Shown in pieces: positions 8,336-17,141 of a stretch of DNA of 64,000 bases (positions are counted from its first letter, which is position 1; each line of letters starts with the position of its first letter). The translations under genes were made by a program, and so were the position numbers. The notes below the pieces were generated by a model. That model saw only the letters and a list, made by a program, of their open reading frames with translations. It searched no databases and was not told where the DNA came from. This stretch comes from Actinophytocola sp. (GTDB taxonomy: Bacteria; Actinomycetota; Actinomycetes; Mycobacteriales; Pseudonocardiaceae): contig NZ_WHTD01000009.1 in assembly GCF_009379765.1 (NCBI RefSeq), positions 1-64,000 of the forward strand, in the 5' to 3' direction.

Positions 8336-10924
8336 TTAGCGGAAGGACACCTCCAGTGCACCGTCCTTGGCCACGTCCGCCCGGACCTCCGTGCCGCGCG
8401 TGGTCCGCACGACGTCGTAGTCGACCGCCCGGCCGTCGAAGGTCACCCGGGTCGGTTCCGCGCCCGCCGGCAGGACCGCGCCCACGGTCAGGTCCGCGCG
8501 AACCCGGTGCAGCGACACATCGGTGCGGAGCTTGGTGCCGTGCAGCTTCACCTCGACGTCCACCGAGCCCTTGCCGACCTGGATGTCCGACCCGCTGATC
8601 CGGGTCTGCCCGTCGGGCAGCTGCGGGACCACCGAGAGCCGGCCGTTGCCGAGATCCGGCGACACGCCGAGGTGCTGGTGCACCACCGGCCACAGGATCC
8701 CGTAGGCGCCCCAGGCCTGCAGCGACATCGACCGGTCGTAGAACGGCCGCTCGATGTTGGCCACGTTGTCCGGCGACGGCACGATCTCCGGCATCGCGCC
8801 CGGTGTCTCCCACACGCTCGGGTCCAGCTGGACCCTGGCGTTGCCGGTGGTGTAGGTCCGCTGTGGACCGAGCCGGCCGAAGTTGCCCTCGGCCACCGCC
8901 ATCACACCGGTGTTCAGCGTGAACGTCGCGCGCTCGCTCTTCACCGTGGACACCACGCTGTCGCAGGACGGGCCGGGGTTGCCCTCCGGCGCCGAGGTCG
9001 GGCCGCTTCCGGTGTGGTAGAGCCCGAACTCACCGGTGTAGCAGTCCTTCTCCCGCTGGGCCAACGCCGTGGTCCCGTGGTCCGGCGAGGCGAGTGGGGC
9101 GCCGCCGGGCAGCTCGATCTCCATCGGGGTCACACCGGTCCAGTGCCGCTGGAAGACCGGGGCGTTGTCGTTGGCCGGGTCGGTCGGGTCGTCGATCGAC
9201 TCGGCATAGGCGTTGGCGTCACCGCCTGCCCACCACGTCGCCTCGAACTCCGACTGGATGTCGGCCGCCCGGTCCCGGGCCCACGTCTCCGTGGCGCCGT
9301 CACCCTTGCTGGCCGCCATGTCCGCGAGGTCGAGCAGGCCACGCACGAAGTACGCGGTACTGTCCAGCTTCTCCTCACCCATGCCGGGCCGCTCGACGTT
9401 GCCGAGGCCCTCGAGCCAGCCGTCGCCGTCCGCGTCCAGGTTCTCGTCCACGTACCGCAGGTTGCGGACGGTGAAGTCGTACAGGTCGTCGCGGAACCGG
9501 TCGTCGCCGGTCCAGCGCCACACCAGCGCCACGGCGCTCGGGAACTTCACCGTCTCGTCGGTGTTGCCCGCGTCGTCGTTGGCTCCGAAGTAGACATCGC
9601 CGGTGTGCACGACCTCGTGCACGAGCTTCCCGCTGCCCGCGTTGACGATCTCGCTGACGTCACGCAGCCCGCGCAGGTGCGCCTTGATCGGCTCGAACTG
9701 GCCCGCGGCCACCGCGGCGAACGCCGTGTACTCGCCGTCGGTGCCGAACATCCAGGGATAGTCCGGGAAACCGGCGCCGAACCAGCGGGCCTCGGCCAGG
9801 GTGCCGGCGGGCGCCGGGTAGGCCCGGCCCTCGTCGACGTCCCGCAGCCGCAGGCCGTGCGACTCCTGCACGGAGTCGGCGAGGTTCTGCTTGCTCCACT
9901 CGACGCTCTGCTGCAGCAGCCGGTCGCCCGGCAGGTCGACCTTCGTGTGCCCAGCCGTCGCCAGCCGCCCGTCCACCTTGGACCGCAGCAGGCCGACCGG
10001 GTTCTTCGTCGCCTTGGCGAACTCGGCCCGCGCCGCGACCGGGCCCTGGTCCGAGCCGGCCACGGTGAACCACAGGGTGGTCGACCGGCCGGGCTTGAGC
10101 GACACGTCGTAGTTCAGCCGGCCGCCGGTGCCCTTGCCGAAGGCAGAGTCGTCGCAGTGCGCGGGAGCGGTGCCCTCTGCCGGGCAGACCACGGCCGGGT
10201 CCTGCGGACCGCGGTGGTCCGGGCCGAGCTCGTGGCCGCTCGGCCGGGCCGAGGAGCCGACCACCGCGGCGTAGTCGTGCGCGCCGGTGCCGGGCGAGGT
10301 GCCCTGCTCGCGGAAGGTCAGCGTGCCGTTCGCGTAGCCGCCGGTGTCCGGCAGGTTCACGTCGGCCGCGCTGGGTGTCGTCCAGCCCCACGGGTAGTTC
10401 GGCATCAGCTCGGAGTGCGCGTCCATCCCGAGCCGCACGGTGCGCCGCGAGTCGCTGCGCAGGGTGACGCCGATGACGTTGGCCCGCACGCCGTCCGGCG
10501 CGAAGTCGATCCGGTCGACCCGCAGGCCGTCCTGGTCGGCGTAGTCGAACCGGTGGTAGCCCCAGCCCGCGGTGTAGCGGGTGGCGGCCACGTCCGCGCC
10601 GAGCCAGGAGTCGTCGACGGCGAACCAGATGCCGTCGAGCAGCTTCACCGGCGGCGTCCAGATGCCGCCCATCTCACCCCGGATGTGCCAGCCGGAGGCC
10701 GGGAACAACCCGGTCTCGTCGCCCATGGCGATCGCCCGGTCACCGGTGACCAGTGCCCGGCGGTCGGCCAGGCGCGTGGTCTCCGACAGCTCCACCAGTC
10801 TTCGGCCGGCCAGCGCACCTCCCGCGAAGGAGTCCGCGCCTCCTGCCGGCGCCGCCGCGGCGACCGGGACGTTCAGCGCGGTGGTGGCCAGCGCGGCCAG
10901 GACTAAGACGGCTTTGCTCCTCAT
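8336..10924 (-). CDS. Secreted six-hairpin glycosidase, glycogen-debranching-like
   Basis: This 862-residue protein opens with a signal peptide (MRSKAVLVLAALATTALNVP, then a run of alanines) and is predicted to be exported. An N-terminal beta-rich part of about 300 residues is followed by an (alpha/alpha)6-barrel region of the amylo-1,6-glucosidase type, with DEGRAYPAPAGTLAEARWFG, DYPWMFGTDGEYTAFAAVAA and GDGWLEGLGNVERPG. The C-terminus is a beta-sandwich. The start ATG overlaps the stop of the upstream permease (ATGA), so it is the last gene of the sugar ABC operon. It probably frees or trims an oligosaccharide that the importer takes up. Family and substrate are inferred. Confidence 0.72.
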   Translation of the reverse strand: MRSKAVLVLAALATTALNVPVAAAAPAGGADSFAGGALAGRRLVELSETTRLADRRALVTGDRAIAMGDETGLFPASGWHIRGEMGGIWTPPVKLLDGIWFAVDDSWLGADVAATRYTAGWGYHRFDYADQDGLRVDRIDFAPDGVRANVIGVTLRSDSRRTVRLGMDAHSELMPNYPWGWTTPSAADVNLPDTGGYANGTLTFREQGTSPGTGAHDYAAVVGSSARPSGHELGPDHRGPQDPAVVCPAEGTAPAHCDDSAFGKGTGGRLNYDVSLKPGRSTTLWFTVAGSDQGPVAARAEFAKATKNPVGLLRSKVDGRLATAGHTKVDLPGDRLLQQSVEWSKQNLADSVQESHGLRLRDVDEGRAYPAPAGTLAEARWFGAGFPDYPWMFGTDGEYTAFAAVAAGQFEPIKAHLRGLRDVSEIVNAGSGKLVHEVVHTGDVYFGANDDAGNTDETVKFPSAVALVWRWTGDDRFRDDLYDFTVRNLRYVDENLDADGDGWLEGLGNVERPGMGEEKLDSTAYFVRGLLDLADMAASKGDGATETWARDRAADIQSEFEATWWAGGDANAYAESIDDPTDPANDNAPVFQRHWTGVTPMEIELPGGAPLASPDHGTTALAQREKDCYTGEFGLYHTGSGPTSAPEGNPGPSCDSVVSTVKSERATFTLNTGVMAVAEGNFGRLGPQRTYTTGNARVQLDPSVWETPGAMPEIVPSPDNVANIERPFYDRSMSLQAWGAYGILWPVVHQHLGVSPDLGNGRLSVVPQLPDGQTRISGSDIQVGKGSVDVEVKLHGTKLRTDVSLHRVRADLTVGAVLPAGAEPTRVTFDGRAVDYDVVRTTRGTEVRADVAKDGALEVSFR

Positions 10925-11766
10925 GACTTCACGCCTCCAGCAGTCAGGCCGGCGATGATCCGGCGCTGGAAGATCAGGACCACGATGACCAGCGGCACGG
11001 TCACGATCACACCGGCCGCCATCTTGGTCCCGAACGGACTGTCGAACCCGGAGATACCGGTGAACTGCGAGATCGCGACCGTCGCGGTCTTCATCTCCTT
11101 GTCGTTGACCATGGACAGGGCGAAGATGAACTCGTTCCAGGCCGCGATGAACGTGATGATCGCGGTGGTGAACATGCCCGGCGCGGCCAGCGGGAGGATC
11201 ACCCGGCGGAACGCCTGGCCGCGGGTCAGCCCGTCCACCATGGCCGCCTCCTCCAGCTCCTTCGGCATCTGCCGGAAGAAGGTGGCGAGCGTCCACACCG
11301 CGAGCGGCAGCGCGAACGAGAGGCTGGGCACGATCATCGCCTGGTAGGTGTCGATCCAGCCGATCTCGGTGAACAGCTTGAGCAGCGGCACGACCAGCGA
11401 GATGCCGGGGAACATCGAGGTCGCGATGATGATCCCCGCGGCGACGTTCTTGAACCGGAAGTTCAGCCGGGCCAGCGTGTACGCCGCGAAGGTGCCGATG
11501 ATCAGGGTGGCGACGGTGGTCACGCCGGCCACCACGACGCTGTTGAGCAGCGACCGCCAGAAGCCGACGTCCGGCCCGAACACGGCCTCGAAGTTCTCCG
11601 TCGAGAGCGGGCTCGGGAAGAAGGAGTTCTCACCCTGGTCGTTGGGCCGGCGGAACGCCGACACCACCATCCAGTAGAAGGGCGCGAGACAGTAGAGGAC
11701 GATGACCAGGATGCCGAGGTTCAGCAGCCAGCGCCGGCCGGCGGGCGCGTTTCCGTTCGTGCTCAC
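10921..11766 (-). CDS. Carbohydrate ABC transporter permease, MalG type
   Basis: This 281-residue inner-membrane permease has six predicted membrane segments and the cytoplasmic EAA loop, read as EEAAMVDGLTRGQAFRRVIL followed by PLAAPG, which docks the ATPase. The size and the short N-terminus before the first span are typical of the MalG-like partner. It begins at a GTG that overlaps the stop of the MalF-type gene (GTGA) and ends in an ATGA overlap with the glycosidase. No ATPase gene is present in the operon, so a shared MsiK-like ATPase elsewhere is probably used. Confidence 0.92.
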   Translation of the reverse strand: MSTNGNAPAGRRWLLNLGILVIVLYCLAPFYWMVVSAFRRPNDQGENSFFPSPLSTENFEAVFGPDVGFWRSLLNSVVVAGVTTVATLIIGTFAAYTLARLNFRFKNVAAGIIIATSMFPGISLVVPLLKLFTEIGWIDTYQAMIVPSLSFALPLAVWTLATFFRQMPKELEEAAMVDGLTRGQAFRRVILPLAAPGMFTTAIITFIAAWNEFIFALSMVNDKEMKTATVAISQFTGISGFDSPFGTKMAAGVIVTVPLVIVVLIFQRRIIAGLTAGGVKS

Positions 11767-12752
11767 GCCTCCACCGCCTGTGCCTTGGCCCTGCGCTTCT
11801 TGGCGTCCTTGTCCCGCACTCTCGCCTCGCCGATGAGGTCAGCGCCGAGGATCTTGACGAACGTGTAGGCGACGATCGCGACGTAGAGGAACAGGATCGT
11901 CGCGTAGGCCGCGGCAGGCCCGTAGCGCACCTGGTTCGCGTCCTCGAAGGCCAACATGGACAGGGTCTCCACCGACTGCTTGCGTGGTCCGATGAGGACG
12001 TAGGGCAGGTCGAAGATGCGCAGCACGTCCATGACCCGGAACAGCATCGCGACCAGCAGGGCCGGCTTCACCAGCGGCAGCGTGATCCGCCAGAACGTGC
12101 GCCAGGTGCTGGCACCGTCCACCCTGGCCGCCTCGTAGACGTCGTTGGGGATCATCTGCAGACCGGCCAGCACGAGTAGCCCGACGAACGGCGCGGTCTT
12201 CCAGGTGTCCGCGATCAGCACCGCGATCTTGGCCTGGAAGCCGTCGGTGGTCCAGAGGATCTGGGTGTTCAGAATCTCGTTCGCGATGCCGTCCGCCTGG
12301 AAGATCCACTGCCACAGCAGCGCGGACATCGCGGTCGGCACCGCCCACGGCACCAGGATGCTGGCGCGCACCATGCCTCTTCCGCGCAGCGCGTGGTGCA
12401 TCACCAGCGCCATCGCCACGCCGAGCACGACCTCGATCGCCACCCCGACCACGGTGAAGAACGTGGTGTTGAAGAAGGCGTTCCAGAACCGGTCGGCGAC
12501 CTCGCCTGAGAACACCGCCGAGTAGTTGTCGATGCCGACGAACTTGTCGCCCTCGACGACGAACCCGCTCTCGTCGAGGCCCCCCTCCTTGCGGTAGAGC
12601 GACTCGCGGATGGCGGATACGAGTGGGTAGACGATCACCAGCGCCAGCACGACGAAGGTGGGCGAGAGCAGCCCCAGGGCGAGGCGCCCGTGGCGCTGTG
12701 GGCTGGTGGTTGCGTTCCCGCCGGCGGCGGGCGCTAGGGCAGGCGCGGTCAC
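11763..12752 (-). CDS. Carbohydrate ABC transporter permease, MalF type
   Basis: This 329-residue membrane protein has a longer N-terminus, six predicted spans and the EAA motif YEAARVDGASTWRTFWRITL followed by PLVKPA, as in MalF/UgpA-type permeases. It starts at a GTG 76 bases after the binding-protein gene, with a strong hairpin in the gap. It pairs with the downstream MalG-type protein. The tail ends with a lysine/arginine-rich segment. Confidence 0.92.
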   Translation of the reverse strand: MTAPALAPAAGGNATTSPQRHGRLALGLLSPTFVVLALVIVYPLVSAIRESLYRKEGGLDESGFVVEGDKFVGIDNYSAVFSGEVADRFWNAFFNTTFFTVVGVAIEVVLGVAMALVMHHALRGRGMVRASILVPWAVPTAMSALLWQWIFQADGIANEILNTQILWTTDGFQAKIAVLIADTWKTAPFVGLLVLAGLQMIPNDVYEAARVDGASTWRTFWRITLPLVKPALLVAMLFRVMDVLRIFDLPYVLIGPRKQSVETLSMLAFEDANQVRYGPAAAYATILFLYVAIVAYTFVKILGADLIGEARVRDKDAKKRRAKAQAVEA

Positions 12753-12785
12753 GACGATCTCCCGTTATGTGGTCGGGGGGAGGTC

Positions 12786-12816
12786 CGGCCGGGCGGCGTT
12801 TCGCGCCGCCCGGCCG
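12786..12816 (-). promoter_or_regulatory. Strong GC hairpin between binding-protein and permease genes
   Basis: CGGCCGGGCGGCG (12786-12798) pairs with CGCCGCCCGGCCG (12804-12816) across a 5-base loop, TTTCG. It lies just past the stop of the solute-binding protein and before the first permease. In sugar operons such a hairpin commonly stabilises the upstream message or partly stops transcription, so that the binding protein is made in excess; that role is inferred here. Confidence 0.65.
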
Positions 12817-12828
12817 AACACCTCGCCG

Positions 12829-14142
12829 TTATTCCGCGGTCAGCTCTTCGAGCTTGGTCTGGAGGTCCGACAGCGCCTGATCGACCGGCTTCACACCGGT
12901 CATCGCGCCGTACGCGGCCTCCTGCATGGCCGCCGTGACGTCGCCGTACTTGACGACCTTCGGCCGCGGCATCGCGTTGTCGATCGATGCCTTCAGCGTC
13001 GGCAGGTACGGGAACTTCTCCTTCAGGTCCGCCTCGTCGTACAGCGCCGACAGGGTCGGCGCCTGCGAGGTGGCGACCAGGTTGGACTTCTGCGCCTCCT
13101 CGCTCGAGAAGAACTTGATGAAGTCCAGCGCGGTCGCCTTGTTCGGGGCGAACGCCGAGATGGCGAAGTTGTGCCCGCCCAGCGTGGACACCCCAGGGCC
13201 GTCCTTGCCGGGCAGCGGGGCCACGTCGAACTTGCCGGCCACCGTCGACGAGCCGTCGGTGGCGTTGGCCAGCGCCCACTGGTAGGGCCACTGGCGGTGG
13301 AAGATCAGCTGGCCGTCCTGGAACGCGCGGCGGCCCTCCTCCTCCTTGTAGGTGATCGCGGCCTGCGGGAACTCACCCGAGTCCAGGCCGTTCACCAGGA
13401 AGTCGAGACCCTCCTTGGCCTCCGGCGAGTTCACCGTCGGCTTGCCGCTGTCGTCGACGATGGTGCCGCCCGCGGACTGCACGGCCTCGGAGAAGTTCAC
13501 CGTGAGGCCCTCGTACTTGTCGAACTGGCCCGCGTAGCAGCCCATGCTCTTGGCCTCGGGAAGGGCCTTGACCTTGTCGCAGGCCGCCTTCATCTCGCCC
13601 CAGGTCTTGGGCGGCTCGGCGACGCCCGCCTTGGTCAGGAGGTCCTTGCGGTAGAACAGCATGCCGCCGTCGGAGTAGATCGGCACCGCGTACAGCTTGT
13701 CGCGGTACAACGCCGTGTCCACGGCCGGCTGCAGGAAATCGTCCAGCTTGAACTCGTCCTGCGGCAGCTCGACGACCCACCGGTTCGCGGCGAACTCGGC
13801 GGTCCAGATGACGTCGAGGTTCAGCACGCTGAACTCGTCGGACTCGACCTGGGCGTTCTGGATCATGCGGTTCCGCTGCTCGTCAGCGGCCTCCGGCAGC
13901 TCGGTGATCGTCACCTTCTCGTCGGGGTGCTCGGTGTTCCACTGGTCGATCAGCTTCTGCATGTTGCCCGACGTGTCCTTGCCGGTCGCGAACGTGATCG
14001 GTCCGCGACCCTCCAGCGCCGGCGCGGCCCCGCCACCACCGCCGCCGGTGTCGCCGCTCCCGCCGTCGTCACCGCACCCGGCCAGTACAACGGCCGCTAC
14101 GGCAAGCAAGGCGGCAGTGCGCGCCCTTGCTCCAGCACTCAT
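12829..14142 (-). CDS. Carbohydrate ABC transporter solute-binding lipoprotein
   Basis: This 437-residue binding protein has a lipoprotein signal ending VVLAGC (Cys 23), a glycine/serine-rich linker and a family-1-type extracellular solute-binding domain. Typical stretches are ITFATGKDTSGNMQKLIDQW near the start of the mature domain, MLFYRKDLLTKAGV in the middle and GGHNFAISAFAPNKATALDF towards the end. A longer frame to 14217 exists, but the ATG at 14142 has an AGGAG ribosome site 8 bases away and gives a proper lipoprotein signal. It would capture the sugar outside the cell and deliver it to the two permeases encoded downstream. The sugar is unknown. Confidence 0.9.
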   Translation of the reverse strand: MSAGARARTAALLAVAAVVLAGCGDDGGSGDTGGGGGGAAPALEGRGPITFATGKDTSGNMQKLIDQWNTEHPDEKVTITELPEAADEQRNRMIQNAQVESDEFSVLNLDVIWTAEFAANRWVVELPQDEFKLDDFLQPAVDTALYRDKLYAVPIYSDGGMLFYRKDLLTKAGVAEPPKTWGEMKAACDKVKALPEAKSMGCYAGQFDKYEGLTVNFSEAVQSAGGTIVDDSGKPTVNSPEAKEGLDFLVNGLDSGEFPQAAITYKEEEGRRAFQDGQLIFHRQWPYQWALANATDGSSTVAGKFDVAPLPGKDGPGVSTLGGHNFAISAFAPNKATALDFIKFFSSEEAQKSNLVATSQAPTLSALYDEADLKEKFPYLPTLKASIDNAMPRPKVVKYGDVTAAMQEAAYGAMTGVKPVDQALSDLQTKLEELTAE

Positions 14143-14468
14143 TTCTGTTACTCCTGTCGATCCGTGACTGCACCGCACCTTGCTATTTCCTGCCACGTGG
14201 AACAAGTGCACAGTCAAGGGCTACCTGAATGGGCGCATGAGGACACCACGGATCGGGCCACGGCCGGGCGAACTTCCGCCCCCGCGCGGGTCCACCGTTG
14301 AGTCATCCTCGACTCCCTACGCCGGTCCACATCGGACCCAGCATTCGATGCGACTGCCTAACCGACGGCACAATCTGCCACTTGATCGGTTAATGGCGGA
14401 CGAGTCTGGACCAGCCCGAGCCTTGACGTCAAGCCCGACCCGACCGCATCCGACCGAAGGGAGGCCTG
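14143..14468. other. Divergent intergenic region upstream of the sugar-uptake operon
   Basis: About 326 bases lie between the binding-protein gene and the plus-strand gene. I see no gene. It should hold promoters for both directions. A spaced inverted repeat, TAACCGA (14359-14365) and TCGGTTA (14386-14392), is a weak operator or hairpin candidate. A GAAGGGAGG ribosome site ends the region, just before a GTG at 14469. Confidence 0.4.
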
Positions 14469-14523
14469 GTGGCCACCGAACAGCCCACAGGCAACAACCC
14501 CGACCTCATTCCGACACCCCCTC

Positions 14524-15141
14524 GTGGCTTTCCGCCACCGGTTCCGGCACCGCCGAACAGGCGTGGGACCGCGCTCAATCGCCGGAATCGTGGGTTTGGT
14601 CGTCGGTGGCGTGCTGGTAGGTGGCGCTTGGTTGCTATTCGGCAACGATGGTGCATCGTCCTCGCCGATTTCCGCGCCGGACCGGCTTTCCGATTACGTG
14701 AAGTACGGCAACGCCGACGTTTTCGCCGACAACGACAACGGCCGGGAGATCGCCGGGCGCCGCGAGGACTGGGACCGGCGCAGCTCGGAGCGACTCGCCG
14801 CGGCTCACGACGGCGCGGGCGCGTTCGTTCAGTCCTACACCGACCAGGAGGCCGAGAACACGTTCATGCTGGAGGTCGCGCGGGCGCCGGTCCCGTCGCC
14901 GCCGTACGTGCCCTACTCCGACCCGAAGGACCTCGGCATGGAGCGCCCGACCGAGGAGCTCCGCGAGTTCGACGAGGTGTCCTGCCTGATCCGCAACGAC
15001 CCGAGCCAGAGCTACGTGACGACCTGCCTGCGCACCGACGACGACCTGACGGTCCAGGTCAGCCACGTGAGCGGCGACCTGCTCCAGGACGCCCCCGCAG
15101 TGGCCGACCTGGTCGACGCGGCCTGGCAGGAGCTGGCCTAG
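14524..15141 (+). CDS. Hypothetical membrane-anchored protein, possibly frameshifted at its N-terminus
   Basis: The frame encodes a basic N-terminus, one membrane segment (IAGIVGLVVGGVLVGGAWLL) and a soluble extracellular domain of about 150 residues with two cysteines, ending DLVDAAWQELA. No family was recognised. The GTG at 14524 has no ribosome site. A good one, GAAGGGAGG, instead precedes GTG 14469 in another frame, whose product starts VATEQPTGNNPDLIPTPPRG, the proline-rich cytosolic tail usual for such proteins. A single-base difference near 14560-14575 would join the two frames into one natural protein, so the region may hold a frameshift mutation or a sequencing error. Confidence 0.55.
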   Translation: MAFRHRFRHRRTGVGPRSIAGIVGLVVGGVLVGGAWLLFGNDGASSSPISAPDRLSDYVKYGNADVFADNDNGREIAGRREDWDRRSSERLAAAHDGAGAFVQSYTDQEAENTFMLEVARAPVPSPPYVPYSDPKDLGMERPTEELREFDEVSCLIRNDPSQSYVTTCLRTDDDLTVQVSHVSGDLLQDAPAVADLVDAAWQELA

Positions 15142-15163
15142 CCGTCACGTGCGGCGCGGTCCG

Positions 15164-15220
15164 ATGCCCTGAACGACGCGCACGGGACGTTGAACGTCCC
15201 GTACGCGTCGTTCAGGGCAT
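15164..15220. terminator. Long hairpin terminator between convergent genes
   Basis: ATGCCCTGAACGACGCG (15164-15180) pairs perfectly with CGCGTCGTTCAGGGCAT (15204-15220), and the loop contains a second small hairpin (CGGGACGTTGAACGTCCCG). The right arm overlaps the last codons of the minus-strand SMP-30-like gene. It should terminate transcription from both sides. Confidence 0.75.
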
Positions 15221-16201
15221 GTCGAAGCGGGCGATGGCGCGCTCGTCGAGGCTGCCCAGGTAGACCGTGCCGGCCACCTCGCGCACACCCGTGACCATGT
15301 GGAAGTCGGGGCTCGTGCCGTGGAAGTCGTGCACCGTCTCGCCCGTCGCGAAGTCGACCGCGCGGGCCCAGACCACCCGCTTCTCCTTGGGCTGCAACGC
15401 GTCGGGCAGCGCCCAGACGGCCTTGCGCAAAGCCGGGTGCAGCCGGCTGGAGATGTCGAGCGCGAGCACCCGCGGGCTCGCCATGGCGATCCAGATGAGG
15501 CCGTCGGAGCCGGTGGCGATGTTGTCCGGGAAGCCGGGCAGCCCGGCGACGAGCACCTCGCGCCGGCCTTGCCGGTCACCGGTCAGGTGGACCTTGTCCA
15601 GCTGGTACAGGCCGGTCTGCGCCACGACCACGGCCGACTCGTCGGTGGCGAGCGCGACGCCGTTGGCGAAGTGCAGGCCCTCGAGCAGGGTCTCGACCGA
15701 GCCGTCCGGGTCGCGGCGCAGCAGCCTGCCGGTGCCGCGGTGCTCGAGCAGGTCGGCCTTCCAGTACCGCAGGTCGAAGCGGCTGGTGGAGTCGGTGAAG
15801 TAGACGGTGCCGTCCGCGGCGACCGCGGCGTTGTTGCAGACCCGCAGGTCAGGCCCGCTCTCGACGAGCACCTCGAGGTCGCCGCTGACCCGCTCGACCA
15901 GCAGCAGGCCACGGTCCGAGTCGCACACGAGCAGCCGCCCGTCGGGGTAGGCCTCGATGCCCAACGGCCGCCCGCCGGTGTCGGCGATGGTGTCGAGCCG
16001 CCGCCCGTCCTGGGTGAGCCGCAGGATCCGCCCGTCGTCGACGCCGGTGAACACGTTGCCCTTGTCGACGAGGACGTCCTCGGTGCCGAACCCGTTGACC
16101 TGCACCACGGTCAGCGGCGGCAGCGTGCCCTTGGTGGGTCTGCCCGCCACCTTGGGCGGCTGCCACACGACCGGCTCGATTCGGGGACGACGCATACCCA
16201 C
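15212..16201 (-). CDS. SMP-30/strictosidine-synthase-like beta-propeller protein
   Basis: This 329-residue protein has the six-bladed propeller pattern of the SMP-30/gluconolactonase/strictosidine-synthase-like group: GRPLGIEAYPDGRLLVCDS, then NNAAVAADGTVYFTDSTSRF, GLHFANGVALATDESAVVVA and GLPGFPDNIATGSDGLIWIA. Members are lactonases, esterases or proteins of unknown activity. No signal peptide is evident. A second ATG (16195) near the N-terminus is also possible. The gene is separated by 257 non-coding bases from the histidine phosphatase operon upstream on the same strand. The substrate is not predictable. Confidence 0.82.
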   Translation of the reverse strand: MGMRRPRIEPVVWQPPKVAGRPTKGTLPPLTVVQVNGFGTEDVLVDKGNVFTGVDDGRILRLTQDGRRLDTIADTGGRPLGIEAYPDGRLLVCDSDRGLLLVERVSGDLEVLVESGPDLRVCNNAAVAADGTVYFTDSTSRFDLRYWKADLLEHRGTGRLLRRDPDGSVETLLEGLHFANGVALATDESAVVVAQTGLYQLDKVHLTGDRQGRREVLVAGLPGFPDNIATGSDGLIWIAMASPRVLALDISSRLHPALRKAVWALPDALQPKEKRVVWARAVDFATGETVHDFHGTSPDFHMVTGVREVAGTVYLGSLDERAIARFDMP

Positions 16202-16458
16202 TGCCTACCAGGATTCGGCCGCGCGTGCCGAGGTTCACGGGCTCGGGTCGCAGACGGCCCGGCCGTACCGGCCGAGTGCGGCCCGCAGCTCACGCGTCTC
16301 GCGGAGGCGCGCGGGCCCCGCGCCGCTCGTGCCCGACCGGGAACACCCGGAAAACCCCGGAAACACCGTGACCGAGCCGGCCGAGCACCGGGTACTCGCC
16401 TGTCCGCACCGGGTCCTCGGTCCGCGGGGACCGCACCGGCCGCACCCTACCTGTCCGG

Positions 16459-17124
16459 TCACCGGTAGCTGAGCAGTTCGCGGCGGTCGCCCTCGAAATG
16501 GCCGAGCTCGTTGAACGACAGCAGGCTCACCCCGGACCGGCCGCGCACGAGCTTGGTGATGCCGGCGTTGGCCATCGTCCGGTTGAGCGCCAGGTAGCCC
16601 GACGGCGGCGTGTTCAGCAGCCGCGCGCACACCGCGCTGATCACCCCGGCCGAGGTGAACACCAGCGCGCTCCCACCCCGCGGCAGGTCGTCGAACACCT
16701 CGTCGACCGCGGCCACCGTGCCGCCGGCGAACTCCGCCCAGGTGCCGCTGACCCCGGCGGTCGAACCGCCCTCGAGCCACCCCCGCAGCGCCTCGTCCAG
16801 CAGCTCCTGGAACCGCCGGGCCGAGGCGGCCCGGTCCGACGGGTCCGCCGCCTGACCCTGCGGCACGAGCCCGAGGTGGTCGTACTCGTTCCACCGCGGG
16901 TCCTGGCGCACCGGCAGGTCGAGCCCGGCCGCGGGCAGGCACGCCGCGGCGGTGGCGAGCTGGCGGCGCAGCGTCCCGGCCCACACCGCGTGCACCGGCA
17001 CCTCGCGGCGGCGCAGCTCGTCGCCGAGAACCTTCGACTGGAGCTCGCCGGTGGGCGAGAGCACGTCGTAGTCGGCGGTGCCGAACGAGGCCTGGCCGTG
17101 CCGCAGCAGGTAGACCGCGCCCAT
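16459..17124 (-). CDS. Histidine phosphatase family protein (phosphoglycerate-mutase-like)
   Basis: This 221-residue protein begins MGAVYLLRHGQASFGTADYD, with the catalytic Arg8-His9-Gly10 of the histidine phosphatase superfamily. The position that often carries the second histidine reads VFTSAGVISA, a TSAG/TSGG variant found in many bacterial members. The length is normal for a small phosphatase. It follows the phosphotransferase gene by 17 bases on the same strand and is probably the fourth gene of that operon, where it may remove a phosphate added by the kinase. That role is inferred from position only. Confidence 0.8.
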   Translation of the reverse strand: MGAVYLLRHGQASFGTADYDVLSPTGELQSKVLGDELRRREVPVHAVWAGTLRRQLATAAACLPAAGLDLPVRQDPRWNEYDHLGLVPQGQAADPSDRAASARRFQELLDEALRGWLEGGSTAGVSGTWAEFAGGTVAAVDEVFDDLPRGGSALVFTSAGVISAVCARLLNTPPSGYLALNRTMANAGITKLVRGRSGVSLLSFNELGHFEGDRRELLSYR

Positions 17125-17141
17125 GTCAGCCGGCCCTCACG

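Noticed and set aside
7388-10906. A 1,172-codon plus-strand open frame opposite the lipoprotein and glycosidase genes
   Set aside because: It is the low-complexity antisense shadow of two well-supported minus-strand genes and has no domain-like features.
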